The translations under genes were made by a program, and so were the position numbers. From Microcoleus sp. EPA2 (GTDB lineage: Bacteria > Cyanobacteriota > Cyanobacteriia > Cyanobacteriales > Microcoleaceae): 64,000 bases of DNA. Positions 42,708 through 52,543 of the stretch are shown here, one piece after another. Below the pieces are notes generated by a model. It ran no database searches. It worked only from the letters and a program-made list of their open reading frames with translations, and was not told where the DNA came from. Every line of letters starts with the position of its first letter. The stretch's first letter is position 1. The stretch spans positions 45,823 to 109,822 of the forward strand of contig JAHRFD010000022.1 in NCBI GenBank assembly GCA_020882975.1, in the 5' to 3' direction.

Positions 42708-44039
42708 ATGCACTCGAATAAGCTATTTAACCGCACGCGCTGGCAACTCGCAGGCTGGTATGCGATCGTCTTGGGGTTGTTGTTAGGTATATGCGGTGTT
42801 GCAGTCTATCAGGTTGTGTTTCACACGCAGCGATATATTCTCCAGCAAAAACTACAGTCCTTAGCCGGAACGCTGCATGACACTATCGAACCACAATTAC
42901 AACAACCGGGACAGCTTTCATCCAGCTTTAAAACTATTTTGCCCGGTTTGTGTCTGTGGAATGAAAACTGTTACTCTTCAGGCAATGAGGGGGCGCGACA
43001 TACTGCTAGGGTGTTTCAGCAGGAGGGATATTATCTCCGCTTTTTAGACGAATCTGGACGTGTTTTAGCTACGAGTGGAGAGCAGCCGAATGTATTAAAA
43101 CGTTTTGCTCCAGGGGAGTTTTGGCAGATTCTGAATTGTTCTAAGGGCGATCGCTTCTATCAAATTTCTGTATTGCTGCGAACAAAGGACGGTTGGCCTT
43201 GGGGTTATCTGCAAATTGGGCGATCGCTCAAAGAATGGGATGCTTATCTGAACACTTTGCGATTGTTTCTGTTTTTAGGCTTACCCTTTGCAATATTGTT
43301 AGTAGGAGGAAGTAGTTGGTGGTTAGCGGGAGTAGCAATGCGACCAATTTATCAGTCCTATCGCCAGATGCAACAATTCACCTCCGATGCCGCTCATGAA
43401 TTGCGAACGCCTCTGGCTGTCATTCAAACTACTGTTGAAGATACTCGTCTGGCTGAAGACTTAACAGAGGTTAATCAAAACCTGGATATTATCGAACGAC
43501 AAAACATCCGCCTCTCCAGGTTAGTCAAAGATTTACTGTTTATTTGTCGAATTGAGCAACAACAGATTCAGACTCAATTGCAGTCTTGCTGTTTGAACGA
43601 TCTGATCTGCGATTTGGTTGAAGAACTTGCAGGTTTGGCCATGATAGTTGAGGTGGAATTGAAGTTAGAAATTCGTGCTTCGCAAGCAGTTGTAATTCTT
43701 GGGGATGAAGCCCAACTTTACCGGATGGTGACGAATTTAATTACCAATGGGATTAACTACACTCCCGCAGGAGGGATAATCCTTGCCATCCTTGATGGCA
43801 CTGATAAGGAAGCCATAATTCAAGTTCAAGATACAGGTGTTGGTATCGCCCCAGCCGAACAAACGCGAATTTTTGATCGTTTCTACCGAGTGCAGAGCGA
43901 TCGCTCTAGAGCCACAGGAGGGACAGGATTAGGGCTATCGATTGCAAGTGCGATCGCAGTGGCTCATCAAGGCAGCATTCAAGTCCAGAGTGAGTTAGGA
44001 AAAGGCAGTACATTTACAATCCGTCTACCACTCAAATGA
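42708..44039 (+). CDS. Sensor histidine kinase (RppB/NrsS-like)
   Basis: 443 residues. Two membrane segments (~11-34 and ~184-208) enclose a ~150-residue periplasmic sensor with two Cys (CLWNENC, ~82-88) that could take part in metal sensing. Dimerisation/phospho-acceptor motif SDAAHELRTPLAV with H230, N-box TNLITNGINY, G1 DTGVGIAP, and GGTGLGLSIA. No HAMP domain is obvious. Pairs with the response regulator just upstream. Start ATG 42708 gives a short cytoplasmic N-terminus. Confidence 0.9.
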   Translation: MHSNKLFNRTRWQLAGWYAIVLGLLLGICGVAVYQVVFHTQRYILQQKLQSLAGTLHDTIEPQLQQPGQLSSSFKTILPGLCLWNENCYSSGNEGARHTARVFQQEGYYLRFLDESGRVLATSGEQPNVLKRFAPGEFWQILNCSKGDRFYQISVLLRTKDGWPWGYLQIGRSLKEWDAYLNTLRLFLFLGLPFAILLVGGSSWWLAGVAMRPIYQSYRQMQQFTSDAAHELRTPLAVIQTTVEDTRLAEDLTEVNQNLDIIERQNIRLSRLVKDLLFICRIEQQQIQTQLQSCCLNDLICDLVEELAGLAMIVEVELKLEIRASQAVVILGDEAQLYRMVTNLITNGINYTPAGGIILAILDGTDKEAIIQVQDTGVGIAPAEQTRIFDRFYRVQSDRSRATGGTGLGLSIASAIAVAHQGSIQVQSELGKGSTFTIRLPLK

Positions 44040-44072
44040 GAACAATATTACTGCGATCGCGTCCTATTACCA

Positions 44073-44270
44073 TTGCAAGGGGAACCGCAGAATATCAATC
44101 TGTGGGTTAATGCGATCGTAAGTGCGATCGACCAGAATCAAATTAACGGAGCAGGGTTTATTACTGAAAATATTCTCGTCTTACCAGGTGATAAGGGAAA
44201 TAGTAGTCAACAGATGGGAAATTATGGACGCGCTCCTTTGAGGAAGTGCGTTTATATATGGAAGAAGCCA
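44073..44270 (+). pseudogene. Coding-like fragment, frameshifted, unrecognised
   Basis: One frame reads QGEPQNINLWVNAIVSAIDQ then NQINGAGFITENILVLPGDK to NYGRAP; a shifted frame continues [11 protein letters not shown]. Codon character and joining at the shift suggest the 3' end of a decayed gene, just before the restriction-gene fragment. Could be the tail of its methylase, but I do not recognise it. Confidence 0.35.
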
Positions 44271-44283
44271 TAACTCGAAACCT

Positions 44284-44766
44284 ATGTGTGCTTATCGTAA
44301 CCATCTTGATTCCAGTGATAATCTTGTCACAACTCATGAAGCCACTCGTGCGGGTTTTGTTGCACTTGCGCTTGAAAAAAATCGACGTGCTACACCTTAC
44401 GTCGCCGAAGCAAGGGCACTTCAAGAAGCTGCGCGTCAAGCCGAGATTCCTACTGATTTGTTAAACGTTAAAGGTATTGAAATGGGATTGTTGACTGCGG
44501 CAGGATTGTCTGAGAAATCTCTTACTCATTTGATGCCAAAGGATAAGATTGAAGCGATAAATGGTCTAATCAGGAATTTTCTTGAGCCAGCAGGGACAAA
44601 TTTTGTGGAGGAATTGGTCTTTAGATTCCTACTGACTCGTGGTGACACGCTTGGTGGGTCAATGCGTAATGTGGGCGGAGCTTTAGCACAAAGAAAACTA
44701 ACTCGTGCAATTCTTTCGACTCTCACCATTGCTGGTAATATCAATTCCGGTTGTATCGTCAGGTGA
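44284..44766 (+). pseudogene. AvaI/BsoBI-like type II restriction endonuclease, truncated
   Basis: 160 residues. [20 protein letters not shown] then [19 protein letters not shown], the [11 protein letters not shown] block, [20 protein letters not shown] and [20 protein letters not shown] match, to my recollection, the N-terminal half of the AvaI/BsoBI family (~315 aa, cutting CYCGRG). The catalytic half is missing: the frame ends in [12 protein letters not shown] at a dispersed repeat beginning about 44768. No intact methylase is adjacent. Non-functional remnant; family confidence moderate. Confidence 0.6.
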
Positions 44767-45084
44767 TTTAACCGCGAAGGCGCGTTCCCCGCAGGGGTTC
44801 CCGTAGGGTAGGACGCGAAGGAAGAGAAGAGAGAGTTTAATAATTCCAATGAAGAGAGGATTTGATATAAGAGAATCTATTTGTCGTTGGTTATGTAATC
44901 TATAGAACCAACAACAATTTTGACTCCCTAGATTTAGCCCTTGTTGGGTGCGTCGCCAGAAACAATTCTCGCCAAGAATACAAAGATTACAACAGCGACG
45001 CACTTTTCCAACACGATCGAGGGGATGACTGAACCAGATTTGCTATTATCTAAATTTGCCTGAGAATTTGCTGATATTTTTACC
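44767..45084. other. Gene-free region with nested dispersed repeats
   Basis: AACCGCGAAGGCGCG is interrupted by TTCCCCGCAGGGGTTCCCGT and a GGGTAGGA tail, then resumes as CGCGAAGGAAGAG: a repeat inserted into a repeat (44768-44825). Further on, TTGGGTGCGTCGCC and GCGACGCA (about 44943 and 44995) form a long inverted pair. No ORF or RNA gene recognised. Confidence 0.6.
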
Positions 45085-45771
45085 CTATTTGCGTACAGCT
45101 TCCAGCAATCTAGAATAATAAAAGCTCGTGCTAGTCATCGCTGTTCTGTTCACCACAAAACCATTGTTTTCGAGGATTTTGATGATATCAGCTTCCCGGT
45201 GCTGATAAGCGCGAGTTGTTTTGCTAGGACCGGGGAAAAATTCACCAATTTTTTTGAGCACGGTGAGTGCTAAAGTTTTGGGGGCAAAACTCAGAATTAG
45301 TCGGGATTGGGCGATCGAACTGAGGTGAGCAATCATGGACGCAGCCTTATCTTGAGGATAGTGGATCAGCACGTCCAGACAGATAACCGTGTGAAAATTG
45401 CCACTCAATGCTTCTAAATCTTGGGCTGTGAAGGAGACGTTGTAGAGCTTGCCCGGAGCGACTGTAGCTCGATCGTAAGCTTCTGCTACCATCTTTTCAG
45501 AGATATCGCTAGCACAAACAATTGCCCCAGCCTCAGCCAGAGGAATGCTCAGAGAACCAACGCCACAGCCGGCATCGCAGACTGACAGCCCGCGCAAATT
45601 GCCGTCAGCTTGCAGCCATTGGAGGACTGTATCTACCGTTTGCTGATGCCCCGTGCGAATATCTAGCTGCACTTTATTGACTTTGCCATCGCCGTAAATT
45701 CGCTGCCAGCGATCGAATCCCGTGGAATTAAAATACTCTTTGACAATATCCTTGTCGTTTGCCAAATTCAT
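45085..45771 (-). CDS. chlM: Magnesium-protoporphyrin IX O-methyltransferase
   Basis: 228 residues. EYFNSTGFDRWQRIYGDG is the conserved ChlM/BchM N-terminus; SAM site VCDAGCGVGSLSIPLAEAGA near 64, and VICLDVLIHYPQDKA later. Methylates Mg-protoporphyrin IX at the C13 propionate, between Mg-chelatase and the cyclase in chlorophyll synthesis. Cytoplasmic or thylakoid-peripheral. Stands alone with no other chl gene nearby, as usual in cyanobacteria. Confidence 0.93.
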   Translation of the reverse strand: MNLANDKDIVKEYFNSTGFDRWQRIYGDGKVNKVQLDIRTGHQQTVDTVLQWLQADGNLRGLSVCDAGCGVGSLSIPLAEAGAIVCASDISEKMVAEAYDRATVAPGKLYNVSFTAQDLEALSGNFHTVICLDVLIHYPQDKAASMIAHLSSIAQSRLILSFAPKTLALTVLKKIGEFFPGPSKTTRAYQHREADIIKILENNGFVVNRTAMTSTSFYYSRLLEAVRK

Positions 45772-46000
45772 TAGTCTGCCTGCTGCTGAGTTATTGCCAA
45801 CAGTTAGGTATTATAATGCTTGGGGGTCGTAATTTGGAATTTGCCCGAAAAAGATTGGGTCTTGATAAATTTCCCAAGTCTAATTTTTTTTCTTCCTTTG
45901 TTCCTTCTTCAGTAAATGTGGTTCCTGCCCTCCGGCTACGCTGCCGTAGGCGCGTGCCTAATCGAAGGACTATCTTCCTTCTTCAATGTTCCATCTTCGT

Positions 46001-47230
46001 TTAAAACAAGCGATGCCAAGTTAATTCCTTTGTGGGTTCATCCAAATGCCAGCGTAACAATTGAGTTGCGGGCAAGCCAATGATTCCTGAAATTCCGATC
46101 GCATTTCTAGGAGATTCCGTTGCCAGGGCGATGGCACTTGCCACATCACAAATTCCCCACTTCACCAAATTTTGAACTCCGCCTAAAAGTGGTAGTGTTG
46201 TACCCGCCAAAGTAGCCGATTCCAGTGGTGAGTGATAATCTAATCTTACCCAAGCAGTACCTTTTCTCACCTCTATTTGACGAGAATCCCAAGGATAAAC
46301 ACCATCTGGCAAACCCAAAGGAGCTAAAGCATCGCTAACTAAAAAAACACCTGTTTCGTATCTACCAGCGCGCAGTAAAAAATCAATCATTGTCGGAGAA
46401 ACGTGCTTGCCATCAGCAATTAAACCGGACTTAACACCCGGAGTAACAATGGCTGCACCTAACAAACCCGGTTCTCGATGGTGCAAAGTCGGCATCGCAT
46501 TAAAGGCGTGAGTTACCATGGAAGAACCCCGTGCAAATGCTTGTTGGGCTTGTTCGGCTGTCGCTTGAGAGTGTCCGAGACTAACTGTAATCCCCAAACT
46601 TTGTAAATAAGAAATTACTTCGCCACTACTATCTAACTCTGGTGCTAAAGTAATTATTTTGACAATATCAGCACAATCTCCTAAAACTAACTTGACATTT
46701 TCTATGGTTAGTGGCAACAGAAATTCTGAGGGGTGAGCACCTCGCTTGTGGGGATTAAGAAAAGGCCCTTCGAGGTGAACGCCGATGATTGAGGCTGTTT
46801 TGATTTGATTAGTTAGGGAAGTAGTATTTTTTGTAGTGCGTATAAAATCAGCAATAGTTGAGAGCGATCGTCTAAATTTATCTAGTGAAGTTGTCACCAA
46901 AGTCGGCAAAAAAGCATCGACTCCCTGATTCCATAAAAATTGACAAATTTCCGACAAAAATTCCCTATGCTTGGTTTCTAGATCCGGGAAAGCCAAACCG
47001 AGGGCACCGTTAATCTGCAAGTCAACTCCGCCCAAAGAAACCCAGTCACCTGCTGCATCGATGACTTGTAAATTTGGGGGAGAAACCCGTTTAAACACTT
47101 TGTCCATCGGGCAAACTTCTTGAATGATACCAGTTGCATCCACAGCCAGCATCTGCAATTCCTTACAACCGGGGAGCCTCGCATTGAGAATATTTGTAGG
47201 GAAAAAAGTTGAGTTTGTCGCTTCAGTCAT
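46001..47230 (-). CDS. nagA: N-acetylglucosamine-6-phosphate deacetylase
   Basis: 409 residues, amidohydrolase fold. IIGVHLEGPFLNPHKRGAHP carries the catalytic metal Glu (HLEGPF); TVSLGHSQATAEQA and VTHAFNAMPTLHHREPGLLG carry the metal His residues; VSDALAPLGLPDG the catalytic Asp. It hydrolyses GlcNAc-6-P to GlcN-6-P and acetate in cell-wall amino-sugar recycling. Divergent from purE, whose start lies only 75 bases away across heptamer repeats. A GlcNAc-kinase-like gene lies at 61789 in the same window. Confidence 0.92.
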   Translation of the reverse strand: MTEATNSTFFPTNILNARLPGCKELQMLAVDATGIIQEVCPMDKVFKRVSPPNLQVIDAAGDWVSLGGVDLQINGALGLAFPDLETKHREFLSEICQFLWNQGVDAFLPTLVTTSLDKFRRSLSTIADFIRTTKNTTSLTNQIKTASIIGVHLEGPFLNPHKRGAHPSEFLLPLTIENVKLVLGDCADIVKIITLAPELDSSGEVISYLQSLGITVSLGHSQATAEQAQQAFARGSSMVTHAFNAMPTLHHREPGLLGAAIVTPGVKSGLIADGKHVSPTMIDFLLRAGRYETGVFLVSDALAPLGLPDGVYPWDSRQIEVRKGTAWVRLDYHSPLESATLAGTTLPLLGGVQNLVKWGICDVASAIALATESPRNAIGISGIIGLPATQLLRWHLDEPTKELTWHRLF

Positions 47231-47272
47231 CCGATTTTAGATTTTAGATTTTAGATTTTAGATTTTAGATTA
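47231..47272. repeat. ATTTTAG heptamer run between nagA and purE
   Basis: GATTTTA/ATTTTAG is repeated head-to-tail about five to six times in the divergent promoter region of nagA and purE. The 7-base repeat length matches the other tandem runs in the window. Confidence 0.85.
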
Positions 47273-47305
47273 GCATTGATCGGAAAGCTCAAATCTCAAA
47301 ACTAT

Positions 47306-47827
47306 ATGAATCAACCGACAGTTGGAATTATCATGGGTAGCGATTCTGATTTGCCCACTATGAAAGATGCGATCGCAGTTTGCGAAGAATTCAACATCCC
47401 TTGCTCCGTGGCGATCATTTCAGCCCACCGTACTCCCGATCGCATGGTAGAATATGCGCAAAACGCGCACCAACGGGGATTGAAAGTGATTATTGCAGGT
47501 GCGGGGGGAGCCGCCCACCTGCCTGGTATGGTAGCATCTTTAACACCTTTGCCGGTGATTGGCGTGCCAGTACCGAGCCGTCACCTGCAAGGATTAGATT
47601 CTTTGTACTCGATCGTCCAAATGCCAGCAGGGATACCTGTAGCCACAGTGGCGATCGGCAATTCTAAAAATGCTGGCTTGTTAGCAGTTCAGATTTTAGC
47701 AGTTTACCAGCCAGAATTGCTAGAGCGAATCCAGCAATATCGTCGAAGCTTATCTCAATCGGTAATGGATAAGCAATCTCAGCTAAATGAGATAGGTTAT
47801 CGATTATATTTAGATCGAAGCAAATGA
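47306..47827 (+). CDS. purE: N5-carboxyaminoimidazole ribonucleotide mutase (class I PurE)
   Basis: 173 residues from ATG 47306 ([20 protein letters not shown]); an in-frame upstream start at 47276 would add codons derived from repeat sequence. [15 protein letters not shown] (catalytic His), [20 protein letters not shown] and [20 protein letters not shown] are all present. Sixth-step purine synthesis enzyme, octameric in the family. Followed 73 bp later by amt. Confidence 0.95.
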   Translation: MNQPTVGIIMGSDSDLPTMKDAIAVCEEFNIPCSVAIISAHRTPDRMVEYAQNAHQRGLKVIIAGAGGAAHLPGMVASLTPLPVIGVPVPSRHLQGLDSLYSIVQMPAGIPVATVAIGNSKNAGLLAVQILAVYQPELLERIQQYRRSLSQSVMDKQSQLNEIGYRLYLDRSK

Positions 47828-47900
47828 TACAGAATATTGTGTAGTAAAATTGCTTGGATTCTATAATGCTTACAAAGTAGTTGAGGAGAGATCTAAACTA

Positions 47901-49463
47901 ATGGCAAAAAATAAAAACTGGAAAAAAGCAAGGCAACGAGTATTAAAGTGGCGATCGCTCAATCTTGCGAGCACAGCAAAAATGTACCGTCAGTTGCAAA
48001 TATCGATCGAGCGATTGAGTCCAACGTTGCAAGCCTGCATACCCCTAGCTGCAATTATAGTTTTGGTATCGGGGTACGCTGCGATCGCTCAAACCGCCCC
48101 CACACCCACCACGGAAGAACAATTAGCTAGCCTGAAAGTGGGTATGGATACCATGTGGGTGATGGTAGCTGGGATGATGGTGTTCTTTATGAATGCCGGT
48201 TTTGGAATGCTGGAAACCGGATTCTGTCGCCAAAAAAATGCTGTCAACGTGCTCTCGAAAAACTTAATTGTTTTTGCGCTTTCTACTGTTGCCTATTGGG
48301 CGATCGGCTTTAGTTTAATGTTCAGTGATGGCAACGGCTTTATTGGCACCAGTGGTGGATTTTTTCTGTGGAATGTCACTGACAACAGTCCCGCCACGGG
48401 AGAGGCTTACAAAGGTATTTTTAGCTCTCTAAATTGGACTGGAGTACCTCTAAATGCTAAATTCTTTTTCCAATTAGTTTTTGCGGGAACTGCGGCGACC
48501 ATCGTTTCTGGAGCCGTTGCAGAGCGAATTAAATTCCTTGAATTCCTAATTTTTTCCTTGCTGTTAGTAGGGATTGCTTACCCAATTACCGGACACTGGA
48601 TTTGGGGTGGTGGCTGGCTAGCAAAAGCAGGTTTTTACGACTTTGCAGGTTCGGAAGTCATTCACTCTGTAGGTGGTTGGGCCGCTTTGATGGGAGCGGC
48701 ATTTTTGGGACCACGGCATGGTAGGTATCGTAACGGTGATACTGTGGCGATGCCGGGACACAATATGAGTATTGCTACTTTGGGCTGTTTGATTTTGTGG
48801 TTAGGTTGGTTCGGTTTCAATCCTGGTTCAACAATGGCAGCAGATGCTAATGCGATAGCCCACATTGCGATCACCACGAACACGGCTGGTGCCTTCGGAG
48901 GAGTGGCTGCTACTGTTACGGCTTGGCTTTACTTAGGCAAACCAGACTTGTCGATGATTATCAATGGCATCCTAGCAGGCTTAGTGGGAGTGACTGCTAG
49001 CTGCGCTTGGGTCAACGTCCCTAATTCTGCGATTATCGGTATTGTCGCAGGCATCCTGGTAGTTTTTGCGGTTCCTTTCTTTGACAACTTGAAAATTGAT
49101 GACCCTGTGGGAGCAACTTCGGTTCACCTAGTCTGTGGTACTTGGGGTACTCTGGCAGTGGGCTTGTTTGCCGATGGTCCGACAACTGGCATTTATACCG
49201 CAGGGCCGAAAGCAGGATTGCTCGTAGGGGGTGGTTTCGATCAACTAATACCGCAGTTGATCGGGATTATTTCTGTAGGCGGGATGACTGTGCTGCTGAG
49301 TACAATTTTTTGGTATGCACTCAAGGTGTTACTGGGTATCCGAGTCACTGCGGCAGAGGAGGCTGAAGGTTTGGATATCGGCGAACATGGGATGGAAGCC
49401 TACAGCGGATTTGTCAAGGAAACAGAATTTGGCAGCAACACTAGCAAGGAGATGAAACTCTAA
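47901..49463 (+). CDS. amt: Ammonium transporter (Amt family), first copy
   Basis: 520 residues from ATG 47901 (GAGGAG at 47883-47888), with eleven membrane segments preceded by a long basic cytoplasmic N-terminus or signal-like region ([15 protein letters not shown], then [16 protein letters not shown]). [40 protein letters not shown] and [20 protein letters not shown] are Amt signatures; the twin His of the pore are within the [13 protein letters not shown] and SVHLVCG blocks. C-terminal [14 protein letters not shown] is the regulatory GlnK-contact tail. A TATAAT at 47862-47867 lies just upstream. Confidence 0.92.
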   Translation: MAKNKNWKKARQRVLKWRSLNLASTAKMYRQLQISIERLSPTLQACIPLAAIIVLVSGYAAIAQTAPTPTTEEQLASLKVGMDTMWVMVAGMMVFFMNAGFGMLETGFCRQKNAVNVLSKNLIVFALSTVAYWAIGFSLMFSDGNGFIGTSGGFFLWNVTDNSPATGEAYKGIFSSLNWTGVPLNAKFFFQLVFAGTAATIVSGAVAERIKFLEFLIFSLLLVGIAYPITGHWIWGGGWLAKAGFYDFAGSEVIHSVGGWAALMGAAFLGPRHGRYRNGDTVAMPGHNMSIATLGCLILWLGWFGFNPGSTMAADANAIAHIAITTNTAGAFGGVAATVTAWLYLGKPDLSMIINGILAGLVGVTASCAWVNVPNSAIIGIVAGILVVFAVPFFDNLKIDDPVGATSVHLVCGTWGTLAVGLFADGPTTGIYTAGPKAGLLVGGGFDQLIPQLIGIISVGGMTVLLSTIFWYALKVLLGIRVTAAEEAEGLDIGEHGMEAYSGFVKETEFGSNTSKEMKL

Positions 49464-49712
49464 CACAATCGATCGTTGCCTTTGGATCGATCGCCTCCTG
49501 GGATTTTGCCTCCAGGACTAACTCAGAAACTTTGGCTGGTAGATTTTTTGTGGTAGAGTGGTCGGCAAAAGCCAATTTCTGCATCGCCGCCCTTGCCAAA
49601 CACATCACAGTGCTTGATTCTCCACAGAATTGAGGCGAAACTGGAGCGGTAAACTTTGATGCAGTAATGCGTGCCAATTATTTGTTGTGGTGCGTGCAAA
49701 TCGCCTGAGTTT

Positions 49713-50615
49713 ATGGAGAAGTTTGGAGGATTTAGCGGACGGAAGAGTCAACGGCTCATATTCGCAAGGGAACGATCTCAAAGAGTTCCCTTTTGGGCTT
49801 GGCTATCTCTGTTGACGAATGGGATACTTATAGTCACTGTAGCTCAGCTTGTGCTGGGGGGACAAAACTTGTCAGAAAGCTCCCCAGCCAGTGCAGCCGT
49901 TAGTGCTGCTAGGGTTGATGAACAAATGCGCCAGCAAAATCTCCTCAAATCTGTCTCCGATGGGCCGATGGTGGGACAGCGACATAAGTGGACTTACCAG
50001 CAGTGGGTAACACAATTAGGCAGGGAAGCTGAGGCGATGGCAGTAAATCGACCCTCCAGGCTGAGTGTTTTGGCTGGGGATTCTTTGAGTATGTGGTTTC
50101 CGACGAAGTTGTTGCCGATCGATCGAACTTGGCTGAATCAGGGAATTTCGGGAGAAACTTCAGTGGGTTTGCTGAAGCGGTTACAGTTGTTCGATCGCAC
50201 TCAACCGGATACGGTGTTTGTGATGATCGGGATTAACGATTTGCTGCGCGGGGCGACAGATGAAGGGATTTTGGACAACCAGCGACAGATTATTCGGGAT
50301 TTGCGGTGGGCTCATCCCAAGGCACAAGTGGTGGTGCAATCGATTTTGCCCCATAGCGGGGAAGAAGCTACTTGGGAAAATCGCGATCGGCTGTTAGCTA
50401 TTTCTAATAATCGGATTCGGGAAATCAATCGGCGATTGAAAGAAATTGCAATTTCGGAAAATGTCTTGTATTTGGATTTGCACCCCATGTTTACAGATGC
50501 CGACGGCAACCTATTAACTGAACTCAGCACAGATGGGCTGCACCTCAACGATCGAGGTTATTTAGTGTGGCGATCGGCATTGCAACTTTTTGGTCAAATC
50601 CAGTTAAAAAATTAG
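49713..50615 (+). CDS. SGNH/GDSL-type hydrolase, membrane-anchored
   Basis: 300 residues from ATG 49713 (MEKFGGFSGRK). N-terminal membrane segment (FWAWLSLLTNGILIVTVAQL), then SGNH blocks: LSVLAGDSLSMWF (block I, Ser of GDS), NQGISGETSVGLLKR (block II, Gly), VFVMIGINDLLRG (block III, Asn), and STDGLHLNDRGYLVW with the catalytic Asp/His (block V). Esterase or lipase probably acting in the periplasm. Lies between two amt genes on the same strand. No strong RBS; a GTG 14 codons upstream is possible. Confidence 0.88.
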   Translation: MEKFGGFSGRKSQRLIFARERSQRVPFWAWLSLLTNGILIVTVAQLVLGGQNLSESSPASAAVSAARVDEQMRQQNLLKSVSDGPMVGQRHKWTYQQWVTQLGREAEAMAVNRPSRLSVLAGDSLSMWFPTKLLPIDRTWLNQGISGETSVGLLKRLQLFDRTQPDTVFVMIGINDLLRGATDEGILDNQRQIIRDLRWAHPKAQVVVQSILPHSGEEATWENRDRLLAISNNRIREINRRLKEIAISENVLYLDLHPMFTDADGNLLTELSTDGLHLNDRGYLVWRSALQLFGQIQLKN

Positions 50616-50770
50616 TCATGAGTGATTTCGTGATGGGTTATGAGTGATTAGTAATCACCCATATTTTTCCAATTCTCCCCCATTTATCCTCTCGGTCGTT
50701 ATTACTCCGTAGTCAGGGGTGATGTCAAGTACCCGTGGATGATTAAGAAAATCTCAGACCAGAAAATTTA

Positions 50771-50784
50771 GTATATCTGGATAC
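50771..50784 (+). promoter_or_regulatory. NtcA-binding site upstream of the second amt gene
   Basis: GTA-TATCTGGA-TAC is a perfect GTA-N8-TAC match. A -10-like TGCAAT follows at 50808-50813, the spacing expected for a class II NtcA-activated promoter, giving a start site near 50820 and a ~207-base leader before GTG 51027. The rest of 50616-51026 shows no gene. Confidence 0.75.
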
Positions 50785-51026
50785 AGAATAACCTACGCCA
50801 CAAATGGTGCAATCCAAAAGTCACTAAATTGGGGGCGACAGATTGACGGTTTTAGATGAGTCTGCCTATTAGCAGTGGAAAAATTGAGGAGCGGGAATTA
50901 TCTATTTAAGATTTGTTCCAGTCATACAGGATCTTAAAACCAAATAACTATTGCATCTAACATCCTCACATCTAAAATCGGCTCGGTCAACTCTGCAAAT
51001 TACTGAGTATTAGAGGTAACACTAAC

Positions 51027-52463
51027 GTGTTCAAAAAAAGTTTAAAGATCGGACTAATTGCAATGTGGTTGTTGAGCGGGCCACTGATGAATAATGCCTT
51101 AGCTCAAGACACTGCCCCTGCTGCTGCGGTTGCTGAACCAAACCCGATCGACACGGGCGATACAGCTTGGATGCTAGTTTCCTCAGCAATGGTGCTGTTC
51201 ATGACACCTGGACTAGCATTTTTCTATGGAGGACTGGTGCGATCGCGCAACGTCCTCAACACCATGATGATGAGTTTGGTGATGATGGGAATGATCGGTG
51301 TCACCTGGACTCTGTGGGGTTACAGTTTAGCCTTTGATGTATCAATCAAAGCCCCGGAATTTGGCACAGGACTAGAAAGCTTCATCGGGGGCTTAGACTG
51401 GATGTTTTTGAACGGTGTCACAGCCGACAAAATCGATCCCGTCGGCTACGCACCGACAATTCCTCACCAAGTATTCATGGTTTATCAGATGATGTTCGCC
51501 ATCATCACTCCAGCATTGATTTCTGGGGCGATCGTCGAACGAGTCACCTTTAAAACCTATTTCTGGTTCGTACTACTGTGGTCAACTTTCATCTACTCTC
51601 CCTTAGCCCACTGGGTTTGGGGTAGAGGCTGGCTGGGGGCGATCGGCTCCCTCGACTTTGCCGGTGGCACCGTAGTACACATCAGTTCCGGTGTCTCTGC
51701 CGTAGTCGCAGCTTGGGTAATTGGACCTCGCAAAGACCATTTGAACAAACCCCACACCCCTCACAACGTCCCCTACGTGTTGCTGGGCATTGGAATGCTG
51801 TGGTTCGGATGGTTTGGCTTCAACGGCGGTAGTGCTCTGGGTTCTGGCTCCTTGGCAACTGTAGCTTTTGTCACCACGATGATTTCTACAGCAGCAGGCG
51901 GCTTAACTTGGACAATTTTGGAATGGGTACTCAGAGGCAAACCCACAGCAGTGGGAATTGCTAGTGGTTTCCTGGCCGGATTGGTGGGCATCACTCCTGC
52001 TGCTGGTTTCGTCCTTCCCATTGGAGCGCTCATGATTGGTTCTATCACTGCGGTGTGTTGCTTCTTTGCCGTTAGCTTGCGGGTGAAACTGGGATTTGAT
52101 GATACTTTGGATACCTACCCAGTACACGGTCTTGGCGGGACTGTGGGCGCGCTGCTGACAGGCGTGTTTGCGACTAAAGCCGTTAACTCAGCCGGAAATG
52201 ATGGGCTGCTGTTCGGAAATCCTGGGCTACTGGGAATTCAATTCCTCAGTGTTATAGCTACTTATGTTTTTGCTGCGGTTGGTACTTTTTTGATCCTGAA
52301 ACTTCTGGGACAGTTTATGGAATTGCGAGTGCCTTCATCTTCTGAAGACCAAGGTTTGGATATTGGTCAACACGGTGAAGAAGCCTACGGCGAGGATTTT
52401 GCTGGTGGTTTTAGTGCCTTTGAGTCAGGTTCTCCTTTTGCGCCCAAGAAGGTGGGAAGCTGA
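51027..52463 (+). CDS. amt: Ammonium transporter (Amt family), second copy
   Basis: 478 residues starting at GTG 51027; AGAGGT lies upstream. N-terminal signal-like stretch (MWLLSGPLMNNALAQ), then DTAWMLVSSAMVLFMTPGLA with FFYGGLVRSRNVLNTMMMS, HWVWGRGWLGAIGSLDFAGG and VHGLGGTVGALLTGVF. C-terminal DIGQHGEEAYGEDF as in GlnB-responsive Amt proteins. Imports ammonium when nitrogen is scarce; the NtcA site upstream and the terminator after the gene make this a self-contained nitrogen-controlled unit. Less extended at the N-terminus than the first copy. Confidence 0.95.
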   Translation: MFKKSLKIGLIAMWLLSGPLMNNALAQDTAPAAAVAEPNPIDTGDTAWMLVSSAMVLFMTPGLAFFYGGLVRSRNVLNTMMMSLVMMGMIGVTWTLWGYSLAFDVSIKAPEFGTGLESFIGGLDWMFLNGVTADKIDPVGYAPTIPHQVFMVYQMMFAIITPALISGAIVERVTFKTYFWFVLLWSTFIYSPLAHWVWGRGWLGAIGSLDFAGGTVVHISSGVSAVVAAWVIGPRKDHLNKPHTPHNVPYVLLGIGMLWFGWFGFNGGSALGSGSLATVAFVTTMISTAAGGLTWTILEWVLRGKPTAVGIASGFLAGLVGITPAAGFVLPIGALMIGSITAVCCFFAVSLRVKLGFDDTLDTYPVHGLGGTVGALLTGVFATKAVNSAGNDGLLFGNPGLLGIQFLSVIATYVFAAVGTFLILKLLGQFMELRVPSSSEDQGLDIGQHGEEAYGEDFAGGFSAFESGSPFAPKKVGS

Positions 52464-52490
52464 TTTTTTAGCTAAGTTCGATCGACTTTA

Positions 52491-52529
52491 GCCTAGAGAC
52501 GCAGGTATCTGCATCTCTAGGCTTTTTTT
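52491..52529 (+). terminator. Rho-independent terminator of amt
   Basis: GCCTAGAGACGCAG pairs with CTGCATCTCTAGGC around a short loop, followed by eight T. Begins 28 bases after the stop. Confidence 0.92.
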
Positions 52530-52543
52530 TAAGTTTTTTTTAA

